NCBI RefSeq assembly: GCF_900496995.4
Contig: NC_044012.1
Location: 25,458,759-25,522,758, forward strand
Direction: 5' to 3'
Origin: Aquila chrysaetos chrysaetos
Taxonomy: Eukaryota > Chordata > Aves > Accipitriformes > Accipitridae
Length of the DNA: 64,000 bases
The notes below the pieces were generated by a model. That model worked only from the letters and a program-made list of their open reading frames with translations, made no database searches and was not told the DNA's origin. The translations under genes and the position numbers were made by a program. Below, in pieces: positions 24,201-38,025 of this stretch (its first letter is position 1; every line of letters begins with the position of its first letter).

Positions 24201-25700
24201 GTCCTGGCTCTGTGCACTGGTGCTGGTGAGTGCGCGAGGAAGGAGAGGGAGAGGTGAAGGAAGAGGGGGGACCACAGCGGCAGGAGCAGAGCAGCTAGTG
24301 AGCCCTGACCTGCCCACCCCACCTACCCAGCGCCCAGTCCTGCTGCAGCTGTGCTGGTATCCCTGGGTCCCACTGCGGTGACAATGCCCCAGGTTGGCCC
24401 CAGGGGCACATGGTGGGGCTGGGGTGCAGGCGATGGTGGAGCCATGAGGGCTGTGCAGTTGCGGATGGGCTGGTGCTGTGAGTCAGCAGCGAAGTGGTAG
24501 CCATGATGCCCCGAGGATGGGCTGGGCGCTGGTGGTGGAGGACCGGTGATACCGGCGTGGGGTCTGCATGTGGGAACCCCAGAGGGTGTGGGTGTGTGGC
24601 GGGTGCTTTTGCCCAGGTGCTGGTCCTTACCTTTTGTTGGCAATTAATGGCCCAGGACAAGGAAGGGCTGGGGCTGGAGGTCTCCAGTGAGCGGCTCTCA
24701 CGGGGCTGTGCCAGGCACTGCAGCTTGCAGGGGGAACCCCTGCCAATGCTGGGACTGTTCAAAAGCCACCCTGGTGTCCAGCTTCCTGCAAGCCAGATAT
24801 GGTCCCTGGCCCCAGGATGGGGTGGCCCTGGGCCACGACACCGTGGCAGAGAGAAGGCTCCCATGGGGACAAGGGTGGCTTGGGAGGGCACCCAGCCATG
24901 CCAAGGCATGCAGGGATGAGCGCAATAGTGCGGGGAGCCCGGGGCTGAGCCTCGTGTCTCTTGTCACCGCCCTGATGTGCCAACGTCCTCAACCTGGGGC
25001 TGAATTGGGGAGGATCAGTGCAAAGAGAGAGGGGACGTGAGCCAAGTTTGGGGCACCGGGCAGGTCCTGCCTGCTCCCAGGGAGCAGCTGGGCTGCAGAC
25101 ACCATCCTGGATGATGCCCACAGAGTGGGGAACAGTGCTGGACTACCCCTCTGGGCTCCATGCATGCCGCCCTGTTGGCTTCCTCCAAGACCCACATGGC
25201 CACCGCTGCTGTGACGGTTGGCGTTGCACCCTGGGCTGGTGTAAATCAGCATAGCTCCAGCACAATCACGGGGAGCAACACGCTCCAGCTCGCCCTGCTC
25301 CCTGCCACCGACGAGGCAGGAAAGGGCCAAGGCCGAACAAGGTGATGCTGTTTCCGTCCCTGCCTGCCTGCATCCTGCCTGTGACGTGGACACCAGACCC
25401 CGTGACGGGGACCATCCTGTTGGGTTCATCCATAGGAAGGAACTTACTGGCTTGGGGAAGCTTCGGGACCGTGGAGAGAGGAGGGGGACCCCAAACATCA
25501 GCAGGCAGGCAGGATTGGACCTTGGGGTATGGGGGACGGCCTTAGCTGGGCTAGCGGGGGGCTCAGGCAGGTCCAGACCTGCTCTGCCAGGGTGTTCCTG
25601 GTGCCGTGAAGCAAGAGGAGGGCTGGCCGGTAATTCCTGCCCTTGTCCTGCCGCCACCGCCGCCCTGCCACGCGGCTCCCAGCCCCATTCCTCCCTAATG
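21226..25700. other. S100A14-S100A16 intergenic region
   Basis: No coding exon recognised. A TTTAAAA at about 23675 followed by a CAAG|GTGAGG donor near 23710 could be an S100A16 first exon, competing with the GC-rich candidate near 25.8 kb. Confidence 0.4.
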
Positions 25701-25719
25701 AGCCCTGGGAACTGGCGGC

Positions 25720-25827
25720 CGCGGCTCCGGTGCTGCGGAGCCCCGCGGCCCCAGCGCCATAATTGCCACCCTGTCCCATGCGTGGGGGCGGCTGCCCCGG
25801 CGGGGCAGGTGGGGCGGCTGGCGTGGG
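25720..25827 (+). promoter_or_regulatory. S100A16: Candidate S100A16 first exon in GC-rich DNA
   Basis: CpG-rich stretch without a TATA box, ending in a good donor GTGGG|GTGAGTA (exon end 25827), about 330 bases before the coding exon. It is inferred from position and donor only. Confidence 0.35.
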
Positions 25828-26158
25828 GTGAGTACTGTGCCAGAGCTGGGGCAGGTGGCTTGGAGGATTTTTGGGGTAACCCTGTATGATCAGTAATGTG
25901 GGGAGGCAAGCACCCTGCATATCAGCACTGCCAGCTTTTTGCCTTTCTGTGGAGGCTGTCTTTTGCCTGCCTGGGGGCTTGCAGTTAACTCCAGGGCTGG
26001 CGGCAGCAGAGACCCCCATGCACACCCTAAGTGATGGCACCGTGAGCTTTGGTGGCACACTGCCTGCCCTTCCACCCCTTGTCCGCCAGCATGGGCTTGT
26101 GGATGGTCCCAGGGCCCCCGTCCCTGACCCCCGTCCCCACAGGTGACCGCAGGCAGTG

Positions 26159-26600
26159 ATGGCAGAATGCACGGAGCTGGAATGGGCCGTCCAGGTGCTG
26201 GTGAACAATTTTGACAAGTACTCAAGCCGCCGCTGCTGCTGCAAGAAGCCACGGCGCATCAGCAAGAAGGATTTCCGCAAGATGCTGAGCTGTGAGCTCA
26301 ACCACATGCTGACGGTGAGGCCGGGGTGCATGGGGCCAGGGGACCGGCTCCTCCTCACGCTTGCATGGGGTCCCCCCACCCTGCACCTTGCTTTCCCTGC
26401 TGCCCCGGTGTAAGCGGCTCCGCTGTCTCCCCCAGGACACTGGGAACCGTCGAGCGGCCGACAAACTCATCTGCGACCTGGACGAGAACAAAGACGGGCG
26501 CATCAGCTTTGAGGAGTACTGGACCTTGATAGGCGGCATCGCAAGCCCCATCGCCCAAATCATCCGCCAGCAGGAGCAGAGCGTCAAGCACACCAAGTAG
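26159..26600 (+). CDS. S100A16: S100A16 calcium-binding protein
   Basis: Widely expressed S100 that in mammals binds one calcium per subunit and promotes adipogenesis. Coding exons 26159-26314 (52 aa) and 26436-26600 (54 aa plus stop) give 106 aa (human 103). Exon 3 reads DTGNRRAADKLI then loop DENKDGRISFEE (68-79) and EYWTLIGGI, almost identical to human S100A16. The first loop is degenerate and holds an unusual basic/cysteine run RRCCCKKPRR (24-33), where human has YSLVKNK. The start ATG follows an in-frame upstream GTG that is not needed. Confidence 0.96.
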
Positions 26601-27197
26601 CCGGCTGCATCTGGACCCTCCCCAGGCTCAGCCTGACGGGCTCACCCCCTGCTTCTCCATGGCTCCCCGCTTCTTGCCTCTCCCGCTGCCGAGCCGTGCC
26701 CCGAGCCCCAGCTTGCCCTGGGGCACCCCAGTCTCCCACAGCTTTGCCGACTGAGCCATGCCAGAGTGTGATCAGGGCAGGAAGATCCTGTGGGTGGGAG
26801 CTGAGGGGTGCAAGGCCACCACAGCCTTGGGGCGGTCCTCCTTACCCCACGCCATGCCATCCCTGCCATCGCGCTCTTCTGCAAGCCTTGTCCTTGCTGG
26901 GCTGCTGGGCAAGAAGCAAAGGGAGAGGCTTCCCCTCATCTAGGACATGAATTCTGTCTGTTCTCAGACCTCTGGGGTGCAGCCCTGCTGGCAGAAACCC
27001 CATTATGACCGGGACCCCCTCTCCCATTGGAGGTCCCCCCTCAAAGTCAGGGGTCTTCTTGGGAAAAGCGTGCCTTTCCCCCTGCCCAAGCTGGTGAAGG
27101 GTCTGCCCTGCCTGTGCTGCCTGGTGCTCTGGTCCTTTGGGCTCGGGGAGTGGCGCGGTCCCATCTGGGCAACACCACAGTGGTTATTTATTGCAGC

Positions 27198-27203
27198 AAT
27201 AAA
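27198..27203 (+). terminator. S100A16: S100A16 polyadenylation signal
   Basis: AATAAA about 600 bases past the stop codon; no nearer signal was seen. Confidence 0.7.
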
Positions 27204-29183
27204 GTTTGGAGGAGCAGTGGGTGAAGCTGAGGCTCTGCTTTCCCAGGGGCTGCCCTGCAGCATGCATGCATGGACGGGATGTGGGGGGCCAAGAGAGGGG
27301 GTCTGCCCTATTTCCCATCACGCACACAGTCACAGCATACCCTGGGCTGGCGATAACACCCATCCCAGCCTTCTGGCGTGGCAGGGATGGGCTCCCCGGG
27401 GCTGACCAAGCCACCACGAGGTGTCAGCAGACACCGTGGCCTCCCAGCACCCCAACCGGCCCCACAGCACCCCAAGCTGTTGCCTGGGACACGGTGCAGA
27501 TGATGCTGCCACATGTCCTGAGGGACCCTCTCCATGTCCCCATGTGGGGTCCCTAGCACCTGGGACTACAGCCCCCCATCCGTACACCACAAGGTCACGG
27601 CCACCCCAACCCCAGGGTGTCTCAGGTGATCCCAATTCCCGTGCTGCATCTCAGCTCATTGCACACCCCCCCACCCGGGATGGGGAAAAGCTCCATGCCC
27701 TTGTGTGTGCCGGGGACACCCTGGGCTGGCCGTGCTCAGTGGGGAGTGTGCTGCAGCCTGGCTCATGGCACCCTGTGACGCCCACGGTGCTGGCGGGCAG
27801 CCCAAACCGGCGGCCGCGGCACCTGCTGGGGATTTTCCACTGGGAGGTGACTTGGCCCAGGGCCTGCGAGCATGGCGGTGACCCCCTGCGACCCCCACTC
27901 CCATGGCAGGGGGGATGACAGCACCTTGGAGCCAGGACCCCCATCCCTTTCCAGCCAGCACCCCTCACCAATGCAGGAGTATCGCTGGCTCCTGCCTGTC
28001 CCCCTGCCCACGCAGCTCACCTTCCCCTGCCCTGCAGCATCAGGGGTCCCAGGCAAACCGGGGGTGCTCCTGTGGGAGACGGAGCAGCTGGGTAGGGCTG
28101 CGGCTGAGTCATGGTGGAGGAATCCCTCTCAGGCAAGGGCAGGGCTCGTGACTCACTCCGCTGTTTATGGGGTGACTGGGGATTGGCTGGGTGCTGCGCC
28201 TGGCTGCTCACATGGGATCCCAGTGATCTGGTGGGATCCAGAGTAGACTCTAGGGGTCTCTCCAGAAAGGACCCTCAGGGTGAGGGGCAACCAGCCCCCA
28301 ACATCTCATTTCTAGATGCAGATCAGCTGCAGTGCATGGAAACAATTCAGGATGTCCCCCCTCCTTATGCTAACTTCCTCACAGGACCCAGGCATCCAGG
28401 CTGGGGCTCTGAGCAGTTGCAGCCCCCATGCCCGTGCTGGTTGAGGTAGGGTACATTATTTCCCCATCCCGGAGCTGCTTGGAGCAAACGTGGGAGCATG
28501 GGGAACCCAGGAGACGCGGAAGGGGCTGCTGCAGTGCACCAGTGTGCAGGGGACCAGTGTGTCAGAGAGAGCATTGCACAGGCATCCATGTGGGCAGGGG
28601 GTGGTTTGTGTGTCCGTGCGCTCGGCAGCTGCACCCCTGGGTGCTCCTCCTGGAAAACCCTGGGGCACTTTGCACAGCACCATATGGCAGGCGGGGAGGG
28701 GGATGGTGTGGGGGTATGCAACAGGGATGGTGCTGCCAGGTTCTGCAGCTGGCCCCAATTTAGGGAACTCAAACCCATGCCCCTGTCCTCGTGTCTCCAG
28801 CGGGATCAGCTCCGGGCACCCTGTGCCAGCTGCTAACCCAGCCCTGCTCGTGCACCTCGAGGTCCCATGTGCTGCAATGTTTGCAAGATTTCAGAAAATG
28901 CCCCAAATATGTTTTTCCCCATGGTCCTCTCTAGCTGCCAAATCTCTGGGAGAAGACACGGTTCCTTTGCAATCACCAGAGACTGAAATGTTGGCTGTCT
29001 TCGAGTTGCTCGAGGCCAGGCCACCTTGGGTTTCACCAGATGAGGATTTACCCTGGCTCCCTCCTCCAAACCAAACAGGATTTTGTGGATGGGTGGTAAT
29101 GCAAAAATAACTGGGGGTTTGCAGGAAAAAGCCAGGTGCCCTCCCTGGTAGTGGCACTCCCCCAGGAGCAGCCTCCTGCCAGG
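27204..29183. other. Intergenic region before the S100 pseudogene
   Basis: No convincing exon. Many open frames are GC-driven. A TGACTCA-like AP-1 motif occurs near 28150. Confidence 0.4.
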
Positions 29184-29663
29184 ATGGCGGCCACCCTGGA
29201 ACAAGCCCTGGCCTCCAGCATTGGACCTTCGATGAGTGCTCAGGGAAGGAGGGTGACAAGTACTAGCTGAGCAAGGCTGAGCTGAAGGAGCTGCCCAGCT
29301 TCATGGGGGTGAGGGTGGGGACACTTGGGACCAAGCCCCACCAGCATCCTCACATCTCTCCCCACCACTGGGGAAGATGTGGGGGTGAGGGAAGGGCTCT
29401 CTCCTCCCTCAAACAGGTTCCCCCCACCTGCTGAAACCACCTGCTGCGGTTGATGCCTACCTGTGCCGTGGCTGGCGAACACCATCCTTGACCCTGCTGA
29501 TTCTCTGTGCCAGGAACAACTGGATAAGTGCAGCTTCCGGGTGCTGCTGAAGGACCAGGACAACATGATGGACTTCAAGGAATATGTGGTCCTCCTGGGC
29601 TGCCTCACCATGCTCTGCAATGACTTCTGCACTAAGGCTCATGGCCCTGCCAGCTGGCATTGA
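29184..29663 (+). pseudogene. S100A2/A3/A4-like pseudogene
   Basis: A relic of an S100A4-type gene with both coding exons recognisable. The exon 2 relic (29184-29308) starts MAATLEQALA. It then loses frame over the helix, resumes as SGKEGDKY, has TAG where relatives have AAG (Lys), and lacks about 15 bases of the LLNKEL segment. The exon 3 relic (29514-29663) keeps DFKEYVVLLGCLTMLCNDF, but its calcium loop is shortened and scrambled (LLKDQDNMMDF) and its tail has no family counterpart. Splice sites (GGGG|GTGAGG and GTGCCAG|) and an AATAAA survive. It sits immediately before two intact S100A4-type genes, so it is probably a tandem copy, perhaps the position of mammalian S100A2/A3. Confidence 0.85.
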
Positions 29664-29681
29664 GCCCCAGCCCATGGCACA

Positions 29682-29687
29682 AATAAA
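29682..29687 (+). terminator. AATAAA of the S100 pseudogene
   Basis: Signal 18 bases past the relic's terminal stop codon, preserved despite coding decay. Confidence 0.6.
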
Positions 29688-30117
29688 ACTGCTGTCACCT
29701 CCCCAGCCCCACTGCAGAGCCTGTTCATTTGCATTGGGATCACCAGGATGGGAGTGCTTGGGACCATCTGTCTTGGGGAGACCAGGGCCACCCAGAAAGC
29801 TGGTGATGTGGGGTACAGTACAGTGATGGCTTAGTGGGGGGTCATGGGCTGGTGACCAGCTTTCTCTGGGGAGCCCCAAGGGATGCCCCAGCCCTTCCCA
29901 GTCCCTGCACCCATCACTTGGCTTGTGCCTTGGTCCCCAGACTCCCCAGTAGGGCCAGCAGCTCCTCCCAGCACCCACCCACCTCCCACTAATGGGATCA
30001 CACAGCTCGTTAAGCAAAAATGAGGTGCGGGCGAAACTGCCAGTGTGGAGCTGCTGGGAAAGCCTGGAGGCGAGGGGGCTGCATGGGGCATGCTGGGCAG
30101 TGCCACCCTGGCCGGGC

Positions 30118-30187
30118 TATAAATGCCCGTTGCGCTCCAGATGCAGCACCCTGGCTCCTTGCTGTTGCCTGGTCTGCACCAACCCTG
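30118..30187 (+). promoter_or_regulatory. TATA box and exon 1 of the first S100A4-like gene
   Basis: GGGCTATAAATGCC at 30115-30126 with TATAAAT at 30118. Exon 1 starts near 30148 and ends at 30187 at donor CCCTG|GTAAGT. The core is shared with the promoters at 33244 and 34912. Confidence 0.8.
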
Positions 30188-30377
30188 GTAAGTCTTTGCT
30201 CCCCTTCCTTGTGCATCACTTGTTGTGCAGCTTTGCTCTCCAGCTGCAATTCACTCAGCAGTTGCTGCACCCTGAAATGCCTCCCTGAGAGGCACCGGGG
30301 TTGCAGCTACCCACCTAAAGCATCGCAGACCGATTTGGGCAGGGTGGGGGGGACAGACCCCCCTGCCACTGCCCTGA

Positions 30378-31414
<1,037 letters not shown>

Positions 31415-31448
31415 CCCCCACTGCCCACAGTATCACCATGGGGCTCTC

Positions 31449-31454
31449 AATAAA
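31449..31454 (+). terminator. Polyadenylation signal of S100A4-like copy 1
   Basis: AATAAA 35 bases past the stop codon. Confidence 0.9.
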
Positions 31455-33243
31455 AGCTTTTCCAAAGCCTCGGTGTGCATCAGCATGGTTTTCTGCGCCG
31501 TAGGTTAACGGGCAGCCGGGTGACTCACGTTTTCCTCTGGCTTCGTGGGATTTTCCATGGTGTGACTCAGCCCCAGGAGGCATTTTTTGGAAAAGCCTGA
31601 GCAAAACAGCTCAGTGCCGCCTCTGAGCTATGTACTCGGACATTGCCCTGAACCGTCCTTGCTGGCTTGAGGAGAGGTTCAGTGCATGTTTAGCTCAAAA
31701 CATACAAGCTTCCCTGAGCCCAGCTTGGCTCGTAGGTTGGCACAAGCTGCCCTGGGCAATGCAGTGGGTTTAGGGAGAGAAAGCTGGTCTGGAGGAACCG
31801 GACAGCAAGATGCTTCGTCCTTGCAAAGCACAAAAGCCAGAGTGTGTCCCCAGTTCCCACAGAGAAGAGCTGTTTCTGAGGAGCTGGAGGAGATCCTTAG
31901 AACCCTCAGACTAGCCCATGCTGGGGGACTGCATTGGAGGTCAGCCTGAGTGCCCCCCCCCCGCCAGGGTGTACCACGGAGCCATGGGGCTGCAGACAAG
32001 CAGCAGTTTCCTGAAGCACATCAGCCTGTGATACTGGCTGGGAAGCACAGGGCTTGCCCCCCTCCACCTGCCCATAGCCTCAGCAGCTCCTGGCAGGTCT
32101 GGGCTGGTTTGCAGAAGGTGCTGCAGCTGCTCTCCAGCTTTCCCCAGCAGCCCCAAAACCTCAGAGAAACCATCCCAGTTTCAAAAAAGCCCTTACAAAG
32201 CCTCTGCATCATTACCTGGCAGAGCCTGTCCCCAAGCCTTCCTTGAACCCCCAGGTCCTTCCAGCATCTCCCCAGCAGCCTCAAACTTTGCTCTGCCCCT
32301 TCCCAGTGTCTTTATAAAGAGCCCCAGGGAGCTTCTGCCTCCTGCCAGTAATTTACACCAGTTTGCACTTGCTAACAGGGAGACAAGGTTCAGGCTTGGG
32401 GGTTTCTTTTGCCAAAATGGTCCTTAAAGAAACCCCTGACCTGGGAAGAAGCCGTGTGGTGTTTGGTGAGGTTTCGCATCCCACAGGGCACCAGAGCAAC
32501 CCGGAGCCGGCAGGAGGGCTTCATCCACTGTTTTTCTCACTCTGGTCCCTGCAGCAGCGGGTGCCTTTGTCCTGAGGGGGCTCAGCCAGGCTCGGGGACA
32601 CTCGGGGTATTTGTCAGCCCTTGCATCATGGCGAACAGCCGGTTCACCCTATGGCAGGGGGTTGCAAACTGCCTGCTCCTGGCTTTCCCCTGCAACTCCC
32701 TGACATGCGCTCGGGACATGCAGACACCAAAATAGCTCTCCGTTACACAATGGGGCATTGTGACGCACTGCCCTCGCAGTTAGGAAACAGAAATTTCTTG
32801 CAGTCCAGTTAAAAAACAGAAAAAAAACCCCTCATCCAAACCCCAGCACAACAAAGCTGCGGACAAGCCCTGCTTGGGTTTGTGCAGTTCCAGACATCCC
32901 TGGGGATGCTGCCAAAACCATTGTGTGTGACGTCTTGCCCTGCATCGGCGTCACCTACCCTCACTGGCAGTGGTGGGACGAGGTGCCCACCACACCCCTT
33001 GCTTCAGCCCTTGTCCCTAGGGATTCTCCTCGACCAGGTGGTCCCTGTCCAGTCCCGGGGGCACATTCTGCCCTTTCTAACACAAACCAGCCCCCTTGGC
33101 AATGCAGGAGCTGGATGGGTTGGGGGGGCCAGGGCTGCTCCCAGGGTTTTCCTCTCCTCCTTTGCCAGCCAATGTCCAGGCAGGCGCTGGATCGGCATTG
33201 GTGCCTTCCTATCCCGGTAGTGAGGAGGTGTCCCAGGCGGGGC
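31455..33243. other. Spacer between the two S100A4-like genes
   Basis: No exon recognised. Two AP-1-like GTGACTCA motifs (about 31519 and 31562) lie just past the first gene. Confidence 0.4.
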
Positions 33244-33315
33244 TATAAATGCCATGAACTGACGCCGGCTTGCCTCCCGCCCTGCCTGTCCTCGGCTGTT
33301 TCGTTTGAGCTGTCG
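33244..33315 (+). promoter_or_regulatory. S100A4: TATA box and exon 1 of S100A4
   Basis: GGGGCTATAAATGCC with TATAAAT at 33244-33250. Exon 1 ends at 33315 at donor TGTCG|GTGAGT. Confidence 0.8.
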
Positions 33316-33640
33316 GTGAGTTGTATTTTTTCCTACGATGCTCTGTTCCCCCTCGCCCTGTTGGCCATCCAGATGCCCTCCAGATGTCGCTGATGGTGCA
33401 GCTGCCCCAACTTGCAGTGGGGTCCCCCTACGGAGGTTTTCCCCTGGGGCTGAGCGTGAGGCTCCTGCTGCAGCAAGGCTGCATTTCACCTCTGAGGGCT
33501 GGAAAAGCACGGGTGCCCCTTCCCTGCCTGGGCTGCCTTCCCCCACGTTCTCCCCTCCGGCATGGCTTTTTTGGAGGTTGCTCAGCACCGGTACCAGATG
33601 GCAATATCCAGCCCGGCTGCTAGTGGGGGGGTGAAATTAG

Positions 33641-34220
<580 letters not shown>

Positions 34221-34277
34221 GCATGGGGCACTGGCCTCGGGGCTGCATCATTGCTCCCATGACCCTTTTGCTCTTTC

Positions 34278-34283
34278 AATAAA
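34278..34283 (+). terminator. S100A4: S100A4 polyadenylation signal
   Basis: AATAAA 58 bases past the stop codon. Confidence 0.9.
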
Positions 34284-34911
34284 GGTGGCTTTAAACAAAG
34301 TCCTCTGCATGCTTTGCAATGGGGGGGTTTCTTCTCCCGGGGACAGGAGTGCTGTCAGACTGGGGAAGACCCCATTTCCCTTCCGTGTGCACATTGCAGG
34401 TACTGGATGATGAGCAAGAGCATGGGTGCTACTGAGTTGGAGTTGCTCTGCCGCAGCATAGGCACCTCATTCCCTGAGCTCTCGTAAACCGCCTGCTGGG
34501 CTGATCCCCACTGGCCATGTTAGCATGAGTCAGCGGCAGTTGCTGCCTGGCAGCACCCTGCCCTGCAGCCCCAGTAACTGCTTTGTGGTGATGCAAGGCA
34601 AGGCAGGAGCTTTCACGGGGATTAATGCCTCCGACCAGCACTGTGATAACAGTGACGGGTAAACAACTCTTTTTTAGCCATAATTATTAAGCTGACACAG
34701 GGTCAGCCTCTGTCCCCCCACCTGCTGACCTACTGCATTGGGAAGTCACCTAGGACCCTTGTCCCTTCCCCACCCCAAGCGAATCCTTGGGGAGCAGGGT
34801 TTCAGTTGCGTTCCTCCTTGGGGTGGGGTTATGGCATGCGGAGGAGTGACTTCTCCCATGCACCCAGCCAGCTCTCCTGGGCTGCCGGCATGGGAGGACT
34901 CAGCCCACGGC

Positions 34912-35839
34912 TATAAATGCGAGGAGCCATGCAGTCACAGCCCTCCCTTCCCCGCACCGGAGCCTGTCCTGCTCATGTCTGTAAGTCTCCATTTCCTCCC
35001 CCTGATGCCTTTTCCCCCACACTGAAGAGCTGCGGCCAACCTGGGCTTGCATGCTGGGCTCCAGATGTGCAGCATGCCCCTTCCAGATGTGGACGTTCCC
35101 CCCTCTGCCCTGCTGGGAGCCGGACCTTCATCAGTCAGCTTGGGGCTGCTCCCAGAGGCACCGGCAAGCAGAGATGCCACAAAGGCTTCTCTTTGGCCAG
35201 CCCTAACTTTGCCCCCCCCGGATGCCCTCTCTGCCAGCCCCCGGGGCTGCATGTGGAGGCAGCCGGGAGCCACGTTTGGGCTGCATCCCGTGAGTCACCC
35301 TGCAGCCACCAGCCCCAGCTGATGCAACACCCTGGGGTGGCATGACAGTGAGGATGCGGGGCAGCACCCTGCTCCTTTGGGGCCAGACCCTGGGGGCTGC
35401 GCTGAGCTGGGTCTGGAGCGGCTTTGCCTCCTCCTGCCCTGCTGGCACCAGGGCAAGCTAGAGGGTTGCAGAGCATCCCTTGAGGTGGAGAGGGAGTAAT
35501 GCCCCAGTTGCTCCCCAATCCCTGCCCCAAGGCTGGACCAGCTCCCAGCTGCCTGCTGAGCTCCCCTCCATCCCCGTGCTGCCTACAGCCGTGGTGTGGA
35601 CTGGACCTGGACCATAACAAAGACGAGGAAGCGAATTTCTAGGAGTACGTCACCTTCCTGAGGGCCCTGGCCACGATCTACAATGATGCACTGAAGGAAT
35701 GCAAAATGTAGAGCTGGGCCAGCCAGTGGGGCAAGGGGCCCCAGGGGCCTTTTCTAAGGGCCTTTTGTAAAGTTTTTTGTAATTTCCTGTTGTAAAGTTT
35801 TGTTGCTGTGTTTCTGGTCATTTTTGAACCTTGAATAAA
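34912..35839 (+). pseudogene. S100A6: S100A6 (calcyclin) pseudogene with preserved promoter
   Basis: TATAAAT (34912-34918), a non-coding exon 1 ending at 34980 on a perfect GTAAGT donor, and a terminal AATAAA (35834-35839) are all intact. The third-exon relic (about 35589-35711) reads DLDHNKDEEANF then EYVTFLRALATIYNDALK. This closely resembles human S100A6 [32 protein letters not shown]. The codon for the Gln of NFQEY is TAG. Little sequence separates the acceptor (CTACAG, 35588) from the loop, so the start of this exon is deleted. No exon 2 (MACPLDQAI-type) can be found between 34981 and 35588. The position, directly after S100A4, is that of S100A6 (S100A5 is absent). Confidence 0.85.
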
Positions 35840-37761
35840 TTAAAACCTCACGGATGGCACTGTTTTTTCTCTTGCTGGGGGCGGGTGGGAGGGACTCAGC
35901 AAGGGGCTGCATCCAGTGCTCATGTCCCAGCAGACGGATCCTGTTGGGTGCTGGCGATGCTCTGCCTGTTCTTCTGCCTGGGACTCCCACCCTGGCACTG
36001 CACCCTTGGCTTTGCAAGGGCTGGTTTGCCAGGAGACTGGGATTGAAGCTTATCCCCCTGCTCCCCCAAACAGAGAGTGTAGGGGTTATTCCACAAACCC
36101 CAGCTTCTGAGATCCAGTGCTCACCTGAGCATCAATATTAGGAAGAAAAAAAAAAAGTATCCACCCCTCCAGGCTCAGTGAAACACCTGAGAATGTGGCT
36201 GTACCGCACCTGCATCCCAGAGGCAGGTAAAAGGGACACCCCCTACAAGCCCTTGGTCCTTTTTCTGCCTGATCTATGAATATTTGAAGCTGGCATGGTG
36301 CTGTTCACAGGCATCCCAGCCTGCCTGCATCCATCCACACCCCTGTCACCGCCCTGCTGCCATGCCCTTGGGGCTGTACTGGTTCTGTCCCTGCGGCACC
36401 AACACTCCTGGCCCCACAGCTGCACTTGGCCGCAGAGCAGATACCAACAACCCACGGCAGCTTTTGCACTGGAGCGTGGGCTGCCATGGCACAGCAGCCA
36501 GGCCCCAAGGCAGGGCATGTGCTGGGAGTGTCTGGTGCATGGGCACGTGGCTTCTGTGGCAGGTTGGGTAGCAAATGGCAGCATGAGGACCCACGGCGCA
36601 TGCGTGTCTCCTCCCACCTCCCCATGTGGCACAGGCATATCCCTTCATGCCTGCCTATGTGTGTCCCATCACGTCTCGCCAACGGTGCACCCGTGTCCCA
36701 CTGATCAACCATGTGTGGCTCCCCTTCCTGGGGAGGACGTGCCCGTCTCCCTCCATCATACAATCAGTTCCTTTGTTTCACTCTTTTGCAATTTAGGCTT
36801 TTTCTGGCACCAGTTCCTCATGCTCCTGGATTAAGAGGCTGACGGGGAGATGTTTCACCACCACTGTCCTTCCCATCTCCTAAAAGCCTTAATGGCTAGC
36901 ATAGGCTTTTTGCTGTGCCAGTCCCACCAAGAACAGACTTGTGGTGAAGGGCTTGGGCGTTCTTGGGCACAAGCTCCTCACCAGCCCCCCTGACTGTCTT
37001 TCCCCCCAAGACAAGCAGAGTTTAGCAGCCCGTGCCAGGCCATGGGAACACCATGGGGTCATCCATGTAGCAGCATACCCCCAACAACTGGGAATAGGCA
37101 GCGATTGCCAATGACCTCTGTTATCGTCAGGAAGCAATTACAGCTGCTGGGAAACACCACCTCCTAAGACTGGCAGGCAGGTTTCCGGCATGCTGGCATG
37201 CCCAGATTTGTAATGTCTTTCTTGGCTTCCTGGCTAGCCATTAAGAAATGATTCAGGAGGAACGCTGCTCATGATTTTGGAGAGGTGTCTGGGGGCTGAG
37301 ATGCTTTGGCCATCCCCCAGCACCCATGCAGCACACCTCCAGTGAAATTCAACATTGTCAGGGCAGATACAGGACTGATGAACCTCATCCACCATTGGGA
37401 AAAACCAGCATTATCCCACTGGAAACCGTCACCCAGCACCTTTTGTGTGATCTGGAAAAATTCCTTTTCCATCATCTCTGCAAAGACCCCCAAACTCTGC
37501 GCGAGTGTCCCAGCTCCTGGGAAAGCCCCTGCACCATCACTGACCCACAATGCTGGCTCCCTGCAAATGTCTCTTTTGGTGTTTCCTTGTTTTGCCCTAA
37601 CAAGTTTGGTGCGTCCCCTCCCTCGTCAACAGTGGGAGCAGCCAGTTCCTGGAGCCAGGCAAGAAATCGCCACCTGGGCGTGCTGCATAGCCTTGCACAA
37701 TTCCCAGTGTTATTGCCCAGAAGGAAATTTGAGGCTGTCACAAATCTTAGCTCAGGGAGAG
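35840..37761. other. Spacer between S100A6 relic and calgranulin-like genes
   Basis: No exon recognised on either strand. Confidence 0.4.
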
Positions 37762-37853
37762 TATAAAAGACACCTTGCCTCCACTGTGCTGTCACTGCTC
37801 CTCTCCTCCTGTGCACCGCCATCTGCAGAAGTCAGCCCCAGCACTGCTCATAG
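37762..37853 (+). promoter_or_regulatory. TATA box and exon 1 of calgranulin-like gene 1
   Basis: GAGTATAAAAG with TATAAAA at 37762-37768. Exon 1 ends at 37853 at donor CATAG|GTAAGTA. Confidence 0.8.
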
Positions 37854-38025
37854 GTAAGTAGGTCCTTGCCAAATGGTGGTTTCAGGACTCATGCTGCTGG
37901 AAGTGCCACTGGGATGAGCCCAACCATGCCAGGCAGCCAAAGCCTGGCTGGGGCTCCCGGAGGAGAGGGCAGTCCTTCTCCTCTGATGGGTTTAAATGTT
38001 TTGCTGCCTGTCCCTTCCTAGCAAG

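Noticed and set aside
25498-26379. 293-codon minus-strand open frame overlapping S100A16
   Set aside because: Shadow of S100A16 exon 2 and GC-rich flank; no recognisable protein.
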